Notes under the pieces: model-generated | The model's input: only the letters and a program-made list of their open reading frames with translations | Databases searched by the model: none | What the model was told of the DNA's origin: nothing | Translations under genes and position numbers: made by a program | Part shown: one piece after another, positions 1 through 7,944 of the stretch | Position numbering within the stretch: position 1 is the stretch's first letter | How the letters are laid out: each line of letters opens with the position of its first letter | NCBI RefSeq assembly: GCF_900109225.1 | Contig: NZ_FNZK01000004.1 | Location: forward strand, 186,001 to 250,000 | From: Propionispira arboris | GTDB lineage: Bacteria > Bacillota > Negativicutes > Selenomonadales > Selenomonadaceae | DNA: 64,000 nucleotides | Direction of reading: 5' to 3'

Positions 1-73
1 TTATCATATCCGTAAGTTCTTCGTCAATACAATTAAACATATTGCCACTCATACATTTGTCTAACTCACTCAT
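1..73 (-). CDS. Sugar O-acetyltransferase, N-terminal fragment (cut by window edge)
   Basis: Only the first 24 codons are in the window, read leftward from the ATG at 73. A GGAG ribosome binding site lies at 81-84. The protein begins MSELDKCMSGNMFNCIDEEL, which matches the opening of the maltose/galactoside O-acetyltransferase N-terminal domain (pattern M-x-E-x-x-K-M-x-x-G-x-x-Y-x-x-x-D-x-E-L). Members of that family are hexapeptide-repeat enzymes that move acetyl groups from acetyl-CoA to sugars. The gene is divergent from the AraC-type regulator that follows, so the regulator may control it. The assignment rests on a short stretch and the catalytic part is outside the window. Confidence 0.55.
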   Translation of the reverse strand, partial: MSELDKCMSGNMFNCIDEELTDMI

Positions 74-187
74 AATTTTTCTCCTTACTATTTTCAATTA
101 TTATAATTTTAATTATAATGTTATAGACAATTGAAATCTACGATAATATCGTTATATTTTATAACAATATTATCATTTGGAGGATTT
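74..187. promoter_or_regulatory. Divergent intergenic promoter region with short palindrome
   Basis: This AT-rich spacer separates the acetyltransferase start from the AraC gene. A possible rightward promoter is TTGAAA at 131-136 and TATATT at 153-158, with a 16-nt spacer. The spacer contains the palindrome ACGATA-A-TATCGT at 140-152, a possible regulator site. Several TATAAT-like boxes on the opposite strand could serve the leftward gene. No binding protein can be assigned. Confidence 0.35.
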
Positions 188-1108
188 ATGGAAAATAAAG
201 TACTAAATATCGGAGAAAATCAATTGGAGAATAGAGATTATGCTAGAAATGATAGTTTTCCTTTTCGAATCGGTTATGAAGAAATCACAAATTATAGGGG
301 TTCTACTTTTGGGTGCCACTGGCATCCAGAAATTGAATTTACTTATATTCTTAGCGGTTCTATGATATATCAAGTAAATAATAATCAATATCTGCTCAAA
401 GAAGGTGATGCTATATGTGCAAATCAGAACTGTCTTCATTCAGGAACAGCATCTCCTGGTTTAAATTGCCAATATTTTGCAATTACTTTTCATCCAACTT
501 TAATTTCAGGATATAGAAATAGTATTTTCGAAAACAAATATCTATTTGAACTAGTTACAAATGAACAACTGGCGTTTGCCTATTTTAATTCGAATGACCA
601 TGATAGTAATAATATTATTTCAGTATTATTGGAACTAGAAAAGATTTATAAAGAAAAAATCATTGGCTATGAATTGTTAATTGTGAGTAAATTGTTTGAA
701 TTATGCTTCTATTTATATCAAGATGTTTATCGTAAACTTCCAAATAAACCTAAAAATCCACACAAAAACATTATGCAAATAAAATCAGCACTGAATTATA
801 TCCATGTCCACTACAAAGAAGCGATAAGATTAAAAGATATCTCCAACTCTTGCAATCTCAGTAATAGTTCTTGTTGTCGCTTATTTAAAAAAATTGTACA
901 TCATACACCGTTGGATTATCTTCTAAGTTATCGCATTCAAAAGAGTATTCCTTATTTATTAAATGAAGGATTAAACATTACAGAAGTAGCTATTTCTGTT
1001 GGTTTTTCTAGTAGTAGTTATTATTCTGAAATATTTAAAAAATATATGAATTGTTCTCCTACTATATATAAATATAAGATAAAAAACTATAAAGGTAACA
1101 TAAATTAA
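188..1108 (+). CDS. AraC-family transcriptional regulator with N-terminal cupin domain
   Basis: The protein has 306 residues. The N-terminal third looks like a cupin sensor domain, with a CHWHPEIEF motif near residues 42-50 followed by ILSGSMIYQVN and the turn LLKEGDAI. The C-terminal 100 residues are a double helix-turn-helix AraC domain (LKDISNSCNLSNSSCCRLFKK, then ITEVAISVGFSSSSYYSEIFKK). The ATG at 188 is chosen because TGGAGGA lies just upstream; an in-frame start at 131 would add 19 residues with no ribosome site. It probably senses a sugar or related metabolite and may control the divergent acetyltransferase gene. The effector is unknown. Confidence 0.85.
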   Translation: MENKVLNIGENQLENRDYARNDSFPFRIGYEEITNYRGSTFGCHWHPEIEFTYILSGSMIYQVNNNQYLLKEGDAICANQNCLHSGTASPGLNCQYFAITFHPTLISGYRNSIFENKYLFELVTNEQLAFAYFNSNDHDSNNIISVLLELEKIYKEKIIGYELLIVSKLFELCFYLYQDVYRKLPNKPKNPHKNIMQIKSALNYIHVHYKEAIRLKDISNSCNLSNSSCCRLFKKIVHHTPLDYLLSYRIQKSIPYLLNEGLNITEVAISVGFSSSSYYSEIFKKYMNCSPTIYKYKIKNYKGNIN

Positions 1109-1120
1109 GAGATCTTTTAA

Positions 1121-1305
1121 TTGAAATACCTGCTTGAAACGCTTCCAAATATCTCGTTTTTAAGAGAACCACAATTTTTAGAAGGCTACCTTCCGTGGAA
1201 TGAGACAATATAGAAATAAGTATAGCAGTCAGTCGATCCATATTCATATTCTGAGTATACAACGATGGCTGCTATTTTTATATACACTGTTTAGTTGACG
1301 CTTAC
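1121..1305 (+). mobile_element. 3' relic of an IS66-family insertion sequence
   Basis: An open stretch at 1121-1213 reads LKYLLETLPNISFLREPQFL then EGYLPWNETI and a stop. This resembles the extreme C-terminus of IS66-family transposases (pattern L-x-x-L-P-N-I-x-x...L-x-x-L-L-P-W-N). About 90 nt further on, GTTGACGCTTAC ends at 1305; its reverse complement GTAAGCGTCAAC has the GTAAGCG start typical of IS66 terminal repeats. The rest of the element is missing, so this is a decayed right end. The stretch 1109-1342 holds nothing else that I recognise. The motif match is from memory and needs a protein search. Confidence 0.6.
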
Positions 1306-1342
1306 TTTTAAACGCTGTCAATAGATTTTTTTTTATGATTTT

Positions 1343-2101
1343 TTAATAGATTAGTTTGATTTCACGTTTGTCAAAAAAATTAATCCAATCTTGTGATGGC
1401 ATTTGGTTGGTGACGATATAGTCAATGCACGTGAAATCGCCTGTCCTGGTAAAAGCAGTTTTATCAAACTTTGAATGATCAATGAGCAAAATGCATTTTT
1501 TTGCCTGTTTCATCATTTGCTGCTTAATAATACTTTCCTGTTCATTGGATTCCATAATACCTTTGTCGCGATCAATTCCTTTACAACTGATGATTGCCAG
1601 ATCTACATAGTAATTTTGCAAAGAATTGCAGGCAGAAGGACCAACCAAGGCATAAGAATGAGCCCGCAAAGTGCCGCCGCTTGAGATGATCGTGAAGGGC
1701 GAACTAACAAAATCATTTACCAATTTGATGGAATTTGTAATAACAGTCAATTCTTTTTTTATTTTTAACTGATGAAGTAAGGTTAGACAGGTTGTGCTGG
1801 AATCAACCATCAGCGTGTCGTTATCATTGACGAGAAATTCGGCTTTTTTTGCAATGGCTTGTTTATCCGTATTATTGATGGAATTTCGTTTTAAAAAAGA
1901 GAGATCTTCACTGGTATGTTCATTGAGAACAGCACCACCGTAACTGCGTCTGAGTAAATCCTGGGTTTCGAGTTTTTCAAGATCACGGCGTACGGTTTCT
2001 TCGGTTACTTTTAATATTTTGCTTAGATCAGCCACATAAACTTTTCGGTCACTGGTCAGATACTCCATGATTTTTTGGCGGCGTTCTATTCCTAACATCA
2101 T
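1343..2101 (-). CDS. DeoR-family transcriptional regulator, probable rhamnose operon regulator
   Basis: The 252-residue protein has a DeoR-type N-terminal helix-turn-helix (GIERRQKIMEYL, then LSKILKVTEETVRRDLEKLE and LLRRSYGGAVL). It is followed by a DeoRC effector domain containing the usual DSSTTCLTLLHQL and ITNSIKLVNDF sugar-phosphate-binding segments. AGGAGTG precedes two adjacent ATG codons at 2101 and 2098, and either could be used. The gene is divergent from rhaB across a 314-bp spacer. DeoR-type regulators are known for rhamnose operons in Firmicutes, so it most likely responds to a rhamnose pathway intermediate such as rhamnulose 1-phosphate. The effector and the target are inferred from position only. 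Confidence 0.85.
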   Translation of the reverse strand: MMLGIERRQKIMEYLTSDRKVYVADLSKILKVTEETVRRDLEKLETQDLLRRSYGGAVLNEHTSEDLSFLKRNSINNTDKQAIAKKAEFLVNDNDTLMVDSSTTCLTLLHQLKIKKELTVITNSIKLVNDFVSSPFTIISSGGTLRAHSYALVGPSACNSLQNYYVDLAIISCKGIDRDKGIMESNEQESIIKQQMMKQAKKCILLIDHSKFDKTAFTRTGDFTCIDYIVTNQMPSQDWINFFDKREIKLIY

Positions 2102-2415
2102 ATATCACTCCTATTGTGTATCGAAAATTTTAAAAAGACAATCGCGTGTTTTTCTTTAGTATACCTATAGATATTCCTTTAAGTCAAACATAAATCAAAG
2201 CAAACAAAGAAATTCAGGATAAATTACACAGAAGACCCAATCATAAAAATAATTCAATAAAAAAGATAATACCAAATAAAAAAAGAAAAACACAGAAATA
2301 AATCTTGATTTATTTGTTTTTGAGTGGTAATATAAATTAAAACAAAGACAAAACAAGATAAAAAAAGATAAATGACGTATTTATAGAGTTAAACATTTAT
2401 TTGGAGGATGAGGTA
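2102..2415 (+). promoter_or_regulatory. rhaB upstream region: promoter and direct repeats
   Basis: This is the control region between the DeoR gene and rhaB. The best rightward promoter is TTGATT at 2305-2310, a 17-nt spacer and TAATAT at 2328-2333. Downstream of it, between about 2338 and 2375, are three roughly 10-nt direct repeats of the form AACAAAGACA, AAACAAGATA, AAAAAAGATA. Similar CAAAG blocks occur near 2195-2212. DeoR-family proteins often bind short direct repeats, so these are candidate operators. The ribosome site GGAGGATGAGG at 2403-2413 sets the rhaB start at 2416. Confidence 0.5.
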
Positions 2416-3819
2416 ATGGGGTCGTATTATTTGGCGATTGATATAGGCGCATCGAGTGGGCGCCATATCTTGGGCTGGCTGGAAAATGGTAAAGTACGCA
2501 TTGAAGAAATTTATCGTTTTGAAAATCACTTGATTGAAAAAAATCAGCATCTTTGTTGGGATTTAGACCAGCTGTTTCAAGAGGTTTTAGCAGGACTTAA
2601 GATGTGCAAACAATATAATCGTATTCCACAGAGCGTTGGAATTGATACGTGGGGTGTCGATTTTGTTTTGCTTGATGATAAAGAAAATATGCTGGGCGAT
2701 ACAATTGCTTACCGTGACAGCCGTACGCAAGGCATCGATGAAGAGGTATATAAGATTATCAGTGAAGCGGATTTATATCATCGCAATGGTATTCAAAAAC
2801 AAATTTTTAATTCCATTTACCAACTGTATGCGATTAAACTTAAGCAGCCGGAACTACTACAAAAAGCACATTCATTCCTGATGATTCCAGAATATTTAAA
2901 CTTTTTACTTACTGGAAGTATAAAGAATGAATACACCAATGCAACAACAACACAGTTGGTTCATTCAACAACACAAGATTGGGATTTTGATCTGATCGAT
3001 AAATTAGGATTGCCAAAACAGATTTTTGGTACATTATATCAACCAAAATCCAGCGTTGGACAGTTTAGACAAAACATTCAGGACGAAGTTGGCTTTTCAG
3101 CTGAAGTGGTCTTACCAGCAACACATGATACCGGTTCGGCAGTACTCGCGGCACCTTTGGTGGATGGAGATTCTATTTATTTAAGTTCAGGAACATGGTC
3201 GTTGATGGGTGTTGAACGAATGATACCGGATTGTACCGAAAAAAGCCGCCAGCGAAATTTTACGAATGAGGGTGGATATCATTATCGCTATCGTTATTTA
3301 AAAAACATTATGGGATTATGGATGATGCAGTCATTGCGCATGGAATTTAAACACCAATATAAATTTTCCGAATTATATGAACTTGCTAAAATCGGAGATT
3401 ATTTTCCTTCCTATGTTGATGTAAATGATGTTTCGTTTTTAGCCCCCAAAAGCATGAGACAAGCACTGCAAGCGTATTGTGAAAAAACAAAGCAGGAAAA
3501 ACCGGAAACGGAATGTGAGTTTTTGTCTTGTGTTTATAAGAGCCTAGCAAAATCCTATGCTGAAACAGTACGAGAAATTGAAGCTGTAACTGGTAAAACC
3601 TATACTTGTATTCATATTGTTGGCGGAGGCTGTCAAGATGAGTATCTCAACCTATTAACCGCAAAATATACAGGCAAAGATCTCTATACTGGTCCGATTG
3701 AAGCCACTGCTTTAGGGAACATACTCGCGCAAATGTTAAAAACCAATGAACTTAAAGATTTAATTGAAGCGCGTGAATGCATAAAAAAATCATTTGATAT
3801 TAAAAAAGTTGGAGCGTGA
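2416..3819 (+). CDS. rhaB: Rhamnulokinase
   Basis: The enzyme phosphorylates L-rhamnulose at the expense of ATP, the second step of L-rhamnose catabolism in the cytoplasm. The 467-residue product is an FGGY-family sugar kinase. It has the phosphate-binding opening LAIDIGASSGRH, the substrate segment GIDTWGVDFVLLDDK near residue 75, PATHDTGSAV with the catalytic Asp near residue 240, and HIVGGGCQDEYLNLLTA near residue 400. The ATG at 2416 is preferred over a TTG 15 nt upstream, which lies within the ribosome site. It is the first gene of the rhamnose operon, 6 nt before rhaA. Length matches the family (about 470-490 residues). Confidence 0.96.
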   Translation: MGSYYLAIDIGASSGRHILGWLENGKVRIEEIYRFENHLIEKNQHLCWDLDQLFQEVLAGLKMCKQYNRIPQSVGIDTWGVDFVLLDDKENMLGDTIAYRDSRTQGIDEEVYKIISEADLYHRNGIQKQIFNSIYQLYAIKLKQPELLQKAHSFLMIPEYLNFLLTGSIKNEYTNATTTQLVHSTTQDWDFDLIDKLGLPKQIFGTLYQPKSSVGQFRQNIQDEVGFSAEVVLPATHDTGSAVLAAPLVDGDSIYLSSGTWSLMGVERMIPDCTEKSRQRNFTNEGGYHYRYRYLKNIMGLWMMQSLRMEFKHQYKFSELYELAKIGDYFPSYVDVNDVSFLAPKSMRQALQAYCEKTKQEKPETECEFLSCVYKSLAKSYAETVREIEAVTGKTYTCIHIVGGGCQDEYLNLLTAKYTGKDLYTGPIEATALGNILAQMLKTNELKDLIEARECIKKSFDIKKVGA

Positions 3820-3825
3820 TCGTTT

Positions 3826-5079
3826 ATGACAAGATTTGAGTCCGCGAAAGAAATGTATCAAAATATTGGCGTGGATGTCGATGCAGCCTTAAAAAAACTG
3901 AACAATGTAAAAATTTCAATGCATTGCTGGCAAGGAGATGATGTAGCAGGATTTGAAAATGGGTCAAGCCTTGACGGCGGTATTGCAGCAACGGGGAATT
4001 ATCTTGGAAAAGCAAGAAATTCAGCAGAATTAATGGCTGATTTAGATAAAGCATTTAGTCTGATACCCGGCAAGCATAAAGTCAACCTGCATGCTTCGTA
4101 TGCAATTACAGATGAAAAAGTCGACCGAGATAAATTAGAGCCAAAACATTTTAAGGCTTGGGTTGATTATGCGAAAGATCGCGGTCTGGGACTTGATTTT
4201 AATCCAACGTTATTTTCCCATCCAAAAGCTGCTAATGGATTAACTTTATCGAGTCCCGATAAAAAAATTCGTCAATTTTGGATTGACCACTGTAAAGCAT
4301 CACGGAAAATTGCCGAATATTTTGGCAAAGAACTAAGAACAACGACTCTCAATAATATTTGGATTCCCGATGGTTATAAAAATGCGCCAGCGGATCGTCT
4401 GTCACCGAGAAAACGTTTAAAGGAGTCATTAGATGAAATTTTCACCCAAAAAGTAGATGCAAAATATATTGCGGATTGTGTTGAATCAAAAGTATTTGGT
4501 ATCGGTTTTGAATCTTACACAGTAGGGTCATCTGAATTTTATATGAATTATGCAGCGAAAAACAATATTATGTGTCTTATGGATACGGGTCATTATCATC
4601 CAACCGAAGTTGTTTCTGATAAGATTTCAGCACTGTTATTATTTTCGGAAAAATTAGCCTTACATATATCCCATCCAGTTCGCTGGGATAGTGATCATGT
4701 TCTTGTTTTAAATGATGAGTTAAAAGAAATTGGTAAAGAAATTGTTCGCAGTGATGCGCTTGACCGCGTCTTTATCGGACTTGATTTTTTTGATGCCAGC
4801 ATCAATCGTATTGCAGCCTGGGTAGTTGGTATGCGTAATATGCAAAAAGCATTACTGGAGGCATTGTTAGCGCCAAATGCTAAATTAGCACAACTTCAGG
4901 AAACGGAGAACTTCACAGAACTTATGGCACTGCAGGAAGAGCTTAAAACCTATCCAATGGGGGATATTTGGGATTATTTCTGCAAGATGAACAATGTTCC
5001 TGAAAAACAAAATTGGCTTATTGATGTAAAAAATTACGAGAAAAATGTTTTGTCAAAACGAACTGAACAAACTATATAG
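3826..5079 (+). CDS. rhaA: L-rhamnose isomerase
   Basis: This metal-dependent enzyme converts L-rhamnose to L-rhamnulose, the first committed step. The 417 residues match the family length (about 419 in E. coli). Recognisable segments are [16 protein letters not shown] near residue 28, NLHASYA, a barrel of alternating strands and helices, and [16 protein letters not shown] and [15 protein letters not shown], which carry likely metal-binding His and Asp residues. The gene follows rhaB by 6 nt. The stop codon TAG lies inside the left terminal repeat of a palindromic element (5072-5222), so the last residues EQTI may come partly from that insertion. Confidence 0.97.
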   Translation: MTRFESAKEMYQNIGVDVDAALKKLNNVKISMHCWQGDDVAGFENGSSLDGGIAATGNYLGKARNSAELMADLDKAFSLIPGKHKVNLHASYAITDEKVDRDKLEPKHFKAWVDYAKDRGLGLDFNPTLFSHPKAANGLTLSSPDKKIRQFWIDHCKASRKIAEYFGKELRTTTLNNIWIPDGYKNAPADRLSPRKRLKESLDEIFTQKVDAKYIADCVESKVFGIGFESYTVGSSEFYMNYAAKNNIMCLMDTGHYHPTEVVSDKISALLLFSEKLALHISHPVRWDSDHVLVLNDELKEIGKEIVRSDALDRVFIGLDFFDASINRIAAWVVGMRNMQKALLEALLAPNAKLAQLQETENFTELMALQEELKTYPMGDIWDYFCKMNNVPEKQNWLIDVKNYEKNVLSKRTEQTI

Positions 5080-5222
5080 AACGCATTAAAGAATTTACGT
5101 CCAGTCTATTAGTCTGTCAGGAATGGGGTATAGGGCATCGTTTGCTTCCTACGTAACGCCACTCAACCCTATACCTCATTCTTGACGATTGCCATACAAA
5201 ATGTTTAATGCGTTCTATATAG
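5072..5222. repeat. MITE-like palindromic repeat, copy A (full length, 151 bp)
   Basis: The element is bounded by a perfect 19-bp inverted repeat: CTATATAGAACGCATTAAA at 5072-5090 and its complement at 5204-5222. Inside, GTCAGGAATGGGGTATAGGG pairs imperfectly with CCCTATACCTCATTCTTGAC, so the whole unit can fold into a long hairpin. It carries no coding frame. It lies between rhaA and rhaD, on the same transcript, and overlaps the last codons of rhaA. Related copies are at 16934-16992, 23098-23190, 27053-27118 and 37738-37886. The terminal TATA bases would fit insertion at a TA target. The function is unknown. Confidence 0.85.
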
Positions 5223-5260
5223 AGAGAAAATATCTTAACAATAAAAGGGGATCAAATGAT

Positions 5261-6079
5261 ATGAAAGTTACGGAAACAAATTTTGTGAAAGGTTTTATTC
5301 GTGTTACGAATGATGCTTTTCAAAAAGGCTGGCATGAAAGAAATGGCGGAAATTTGAGCTATAGAGTGAAGGATAGTGAAATTGCAGAAATTAAAGCTGC
5401 TTTAAAAACTCCAACGCAATATATTCCAATTGGTGTGAGTGTGCCAAATTTAGCCGGTGAATATTTTCTTGTAACGGGCAGTGGAAAATATATGCGTAAT
5501 ATCATTTTGTGTCCAGAAGACAATATTGCGATTGCCCATATTGATGAAAAAGGCGAAAACTATGCCATTGTGTGGGGTTTGGAACATGGCGGCACTCCAA
5601 CCAGCGAATTTCCAACACATTTAATGAATCATAGTATAAAAAAGGAAATAACAAAAGGAAAATATCGGGTTATTTATCATGCCCATCCAGCAAACATTAT
5701 TGCTTTAACCTTTGTTTTGCCGCTAAATGCCAAAGCTTTTACACGTGAGATATGGGAAATGGCAACGGAATGCCCCGTTGTGTTTCCACAAGGGGTTGGT
5801 GTCGTTGACTGGATGGTCCCAGGGGGAAAAGATATTGCAGTGGCAACAAGTAAGCTGATGCGACAATATGATATTGTCATTTGGGCGCATCATGGGATTT
5901 TTTGCGCCGGTGAAGATTTTGATTTAACGTTTGGACTAATGGACACGGTAGAAAAATCGGCGGAAATTTGTGTTAAAGTTCTTTCGATGGGCGGGAAAAA
6001 ACAAACGATAAGCAGTCAGAATTTCAGGGATTTGGCAAAAGAATTTAAAGTGAACCTGCAAACAGATTTTCTCGATTAA
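5261..6079 (+). CDS. rhaD: Rhamnulose-1-phosphate aldolase
   Basis: This class II, zinc-dependent aldolase splits L-rhamnulose 1-phosphate into dihydroxyacetone phosphate and L-lactaldehyde. The 272 residues match E. coli RhaD (274). The zinc and catalytic segments are visible: HGGTPTSEFPTH near residue 115, VIYHAHPANIIALTF near residue 140 with the His pair, and IWAHHGIFCAGEDF near residue 210. The ATG at 5261 follows AAGGGGATC. A longer in-frame start at 5189 lies inside the palindromic repeat and would add residues unlike the family, so I reject it. It is the third gene of the rhamnose operon, separated from rhaA by the repeat. Confidence 0.96.
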   Translation: MKVTETNFVKGFIRVTNDAFQKGWHERNGGNLSYRVKDSEIAEIKAALKTPTQYIPIGVSVPNLAGEYFLVTGSGKYMRNIILCPEDNIAIAHIDEKGENYAIVWGLEHGGTPTSEFPTHLMNHSIKKEITKGKYRVIYHAHPANIIALTFVLPLNAKAFTREIWEMATECPVVFPQGVGVVDWMVPGGKDIAVATSKLMRQYDIVIWAHHGIFCAGEDFDLTFGLMDTVEKSAEICVKVLSMGGKKQTISSQNFRDLAKEFKVNLQTDFLD

Positions 6080-6207
6080 AGAAAATATAGGAGATCGCGG
6101 TTTGCCTTATGACATTATTTGAACGGAGGGGTGTACAACAATAGTGCCTAGCAAATTTATTATTATAATTTTACAGAAACAACACAAGAGAAGGGAAGAA
6201 TAAAGAA

Positions 6208-7533
6208 ATGACACTTGCAAAACTGGATTATAATATGTCGCCATGGAAAAAAACGATTACTGCCGGACTGATTAGTTATATTGATGCTGGCTCTATTGTT
6301 GCTGGTGCAGCAGGCCTCAGCATGTGGCAGGCGTATTTTGGAATGGATAGTATGCAAATGGGGATTCTGGCAGCTCTATCATCGAATACAGGCGGTGCGG
6401 CAATCGGCGCACTGATTGGTGGTAAAATCTGTGACAAGTATGGTCGTAAATTTGTTTATAACTATGCACTTCTTATCTATATGATTGGTGTGGCACTTAT
6501 TGTATGTGCTACGAATTATCCAATGTTTTTGTTAGGATACGTTATTGTTGGTCTCACGGTAGGAGCGGATGTTGTTGCATCATGGACGTTTATTGCAGAA
6601 GAGGCGCCATCAGAGAATCGAGCAAAACACTGCGGGTCAGCTCAAATTGCCTGGATGCTTGGTCCTGTTGTGGTATTTGCTGCTTCTATACCGCTGAATT
6701 CGATGTTCGGACTATTGGGTAACCGTATTATGTTTGCTCATTTGATTGTCGTAGCAGCATTTATTTGGTATCAGCGTCTTAAAATGCCAGAATCTACGGA
6801 GTGGACGGAATCCAAGGTCAAGGAAAAACAACTTATTGCTGAAGGTAAGTTCAAGAAAGTTACGTATGCCATGATTCTTAAAGGTACAAGTCTTAAAACT
6901 GTTTTTTTATGCTGTGGGGTTTATACACTTTGGAATATATCAGCCAGTACGGCTGGGTTCTTTATGCCATATATTTATGAGCATGTCGGCAATCTTAGTA
7001 ACACTATGTCACTTGTTATGCAGTGTGCGAATTTCGCGGTTTGTATTTTGGCCACGGTAGTTTTTATGTACTTTGGTGATAAGGTAAACCGCAGGGGGCT
7101 TTATACTATTTTTGGCGCAACGCCAATGATTGCCTGGGTCGTATGGACCCTGCCAGCAGAAATGCTGCAAACTTGGATGCTGTGGGCTTTTACGATTGTT
7201 AATGGTTTTGCAATGCAGCAACAATTCTATCAGCTATGGAGTTCCGAGCTCTTTCCAGTACGTTATCGTGCAACAGCACAGGGCTTTACCTTTTTTGTTA
7301 CACGTTTTGCGGCGGCTATTTGGGCTTTTGTTGTCCCAATTCTCATGGAAACTGTTGGTTTCCGTGTAGCAGCTATTATACTGGTGGCGCTTAGTGCTAT
7401 CAGCTGGCTCGTCGGTGCAATTTTGGCACCGGATGATAGAGGCAAGACACTCGAAGAGATTACAACGGAAAGATATGGTCATGAGTTGGATGACGATGAC
7501 TGCCTGGTTAATTGTGAAGGCAAACATTCTTAA
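6208..7533 (+). CDS. MFS sugar permease of the rhamnose operon
   Basis: This 441-residue integral membrane protein of the major facilitator superfamily has about twelve hydrophobic segments. The family motif A appears as GGKICDKYGRKFVYNY near residue 72, and a central cytoplasmic loop lies around residues 190-225. Its place between rhaD and rhaM implies proton-coupled uptake of L-rhamnose or of rhamnose-containing oligosaccharides, since the operon also encodes a cytoplasmic rhamnosidase. It is not the E. coli RhaT type. The ribosome site AGAAGGGAAG precedes the ATG. The 128-nt spacer upstream of this gene holds no second gene. Confidence 0.85.
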   Translation: MTLAKLDYNMSPWKKTITAGLISYIDAGSIVAGAAGLSMWQAYFGMDSMQMGILAALSSNTGGAAIGALIGGKICDKYGRKFVYNYALLIYMIGVALIVCATNYPMFLLGYVIVGLTVGADVVASWTFIAEEAPSENRAKHCGSAQIAWMLGPVVVFAASIPLNSMFGLLGNRIMFAHLIVVAAFIWYQRLKMPESTEWTESKVKEKQLIAEGKFKKVTYAMILKGTSLKTVFLCCGVYTLWNISASTAGFFMPYIYEHVGNLSNTMSLVMQCANFAVCILATVVFMYFGDKVNRRGLYTIFGATPMIAWVVWTLPAEMLQTWMLWAFTIVNGFAMQQQFYQLWSSELFPVRYRATAQGFTFFVTRFAAAIWAFVVPILMETVGFRVAAIILVALSAISWLVGAILAPDDRGKTLEEITTERYGHELDDDDCLVNCEGKHS

Positions 7534-7593
7534 GTAAAAATGTGGGGCGGCGCAAGCTGTCCCTTTATTCAATATATAGAAAGGTGTGGCGAT

Positions 7594-7911
7594 ATGGAAC
7601 GTTTTGCCTGGAAAGCAATTATTCATGAAGGTAAGTTGGAGGAATATAAAAAACGGCATGATACTATATGGCCGGAAATGAAAACCGTGTTAAAGAATGC
7701 TGGAATTTCAAATTATTCGATTTGGAATCTTGGCAATGAGGTTTTTGGCTATTTTGAATGTGAAAAAGGCGTAGATTTTGCAGAAAAATATCAGACGGAT
7801 AGTCCAATTGTCGATAAATGGAATGCGTACATGAAGGATGTTATGACGATGGTGCTGGATCCCGCTACCGGAGCACAACCAAAAATGCAACAGGTATTTT
7901 ATCTGGAATAA
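7594..7911 (+). CDS. rhaM: L-rhamnose mutarotase
   Basis: The enzyme interconverts the alpha and beta anomers of L-rhamnose and so feeds the right anomer to the isomerase. The 105-residue protein matches the family (104 in E. coli) and has its typical start, MERFAWKAIIHEGKLEEY. It also has the KRHDTIWPEM segment carrying the catalytic His near residue 22, GISNYSIWN, and the tail MQQVFYLE. The ATG at 7594 is preceded by AAGGTG; an in-frame start at 7540 would add 18 residues not found in the family. It lies between the permease and the rhamnosidase in the operon. Confidence 0.95.
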   Translation: MERFAWKAIIHEGKLEEYKKRHDTIWPEMKTVLKNAGISNYSIWNLGNEVFGYFECEKGVDFAEKYQTDSPIVDKWNAYMKDVMTMVLDPATGAQPKMQQVFYLE

Positions 7912-7944
7912 CGAATTCGACACTATAGGGGGATGAGAAAAGCT

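Noticed and set aside
1062-1262. A 66-codon minus-strand frame over the IS66 relic
   Set aside because: The plus-strand reading in this stretch matches the end of an IS66 transposase, while the minus-strand frame resembles nothing.
5189-5260. A longer start for rhaD beginning inside the palindromic repeat
   Set aside because: The extra 24 residues come from the repeat and are not found in the family, and the ribosome site is at about 5247 for the ATG at 5261.
6125-6152. A strong ribosome-site-like CGGAGGGG between rhaD and the permease gene
   Set aside because: The only frame after it is six codons long, and the permease gene has its own site further on. It may be the remains of a lost gene, but this cannot be supported.
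7234-7659. A 141-codon open frame antisense to the permease and rhaM genes
   Set aside because: No family resemblance and no ribosome site; the coding strand is clearly the plus strand here.
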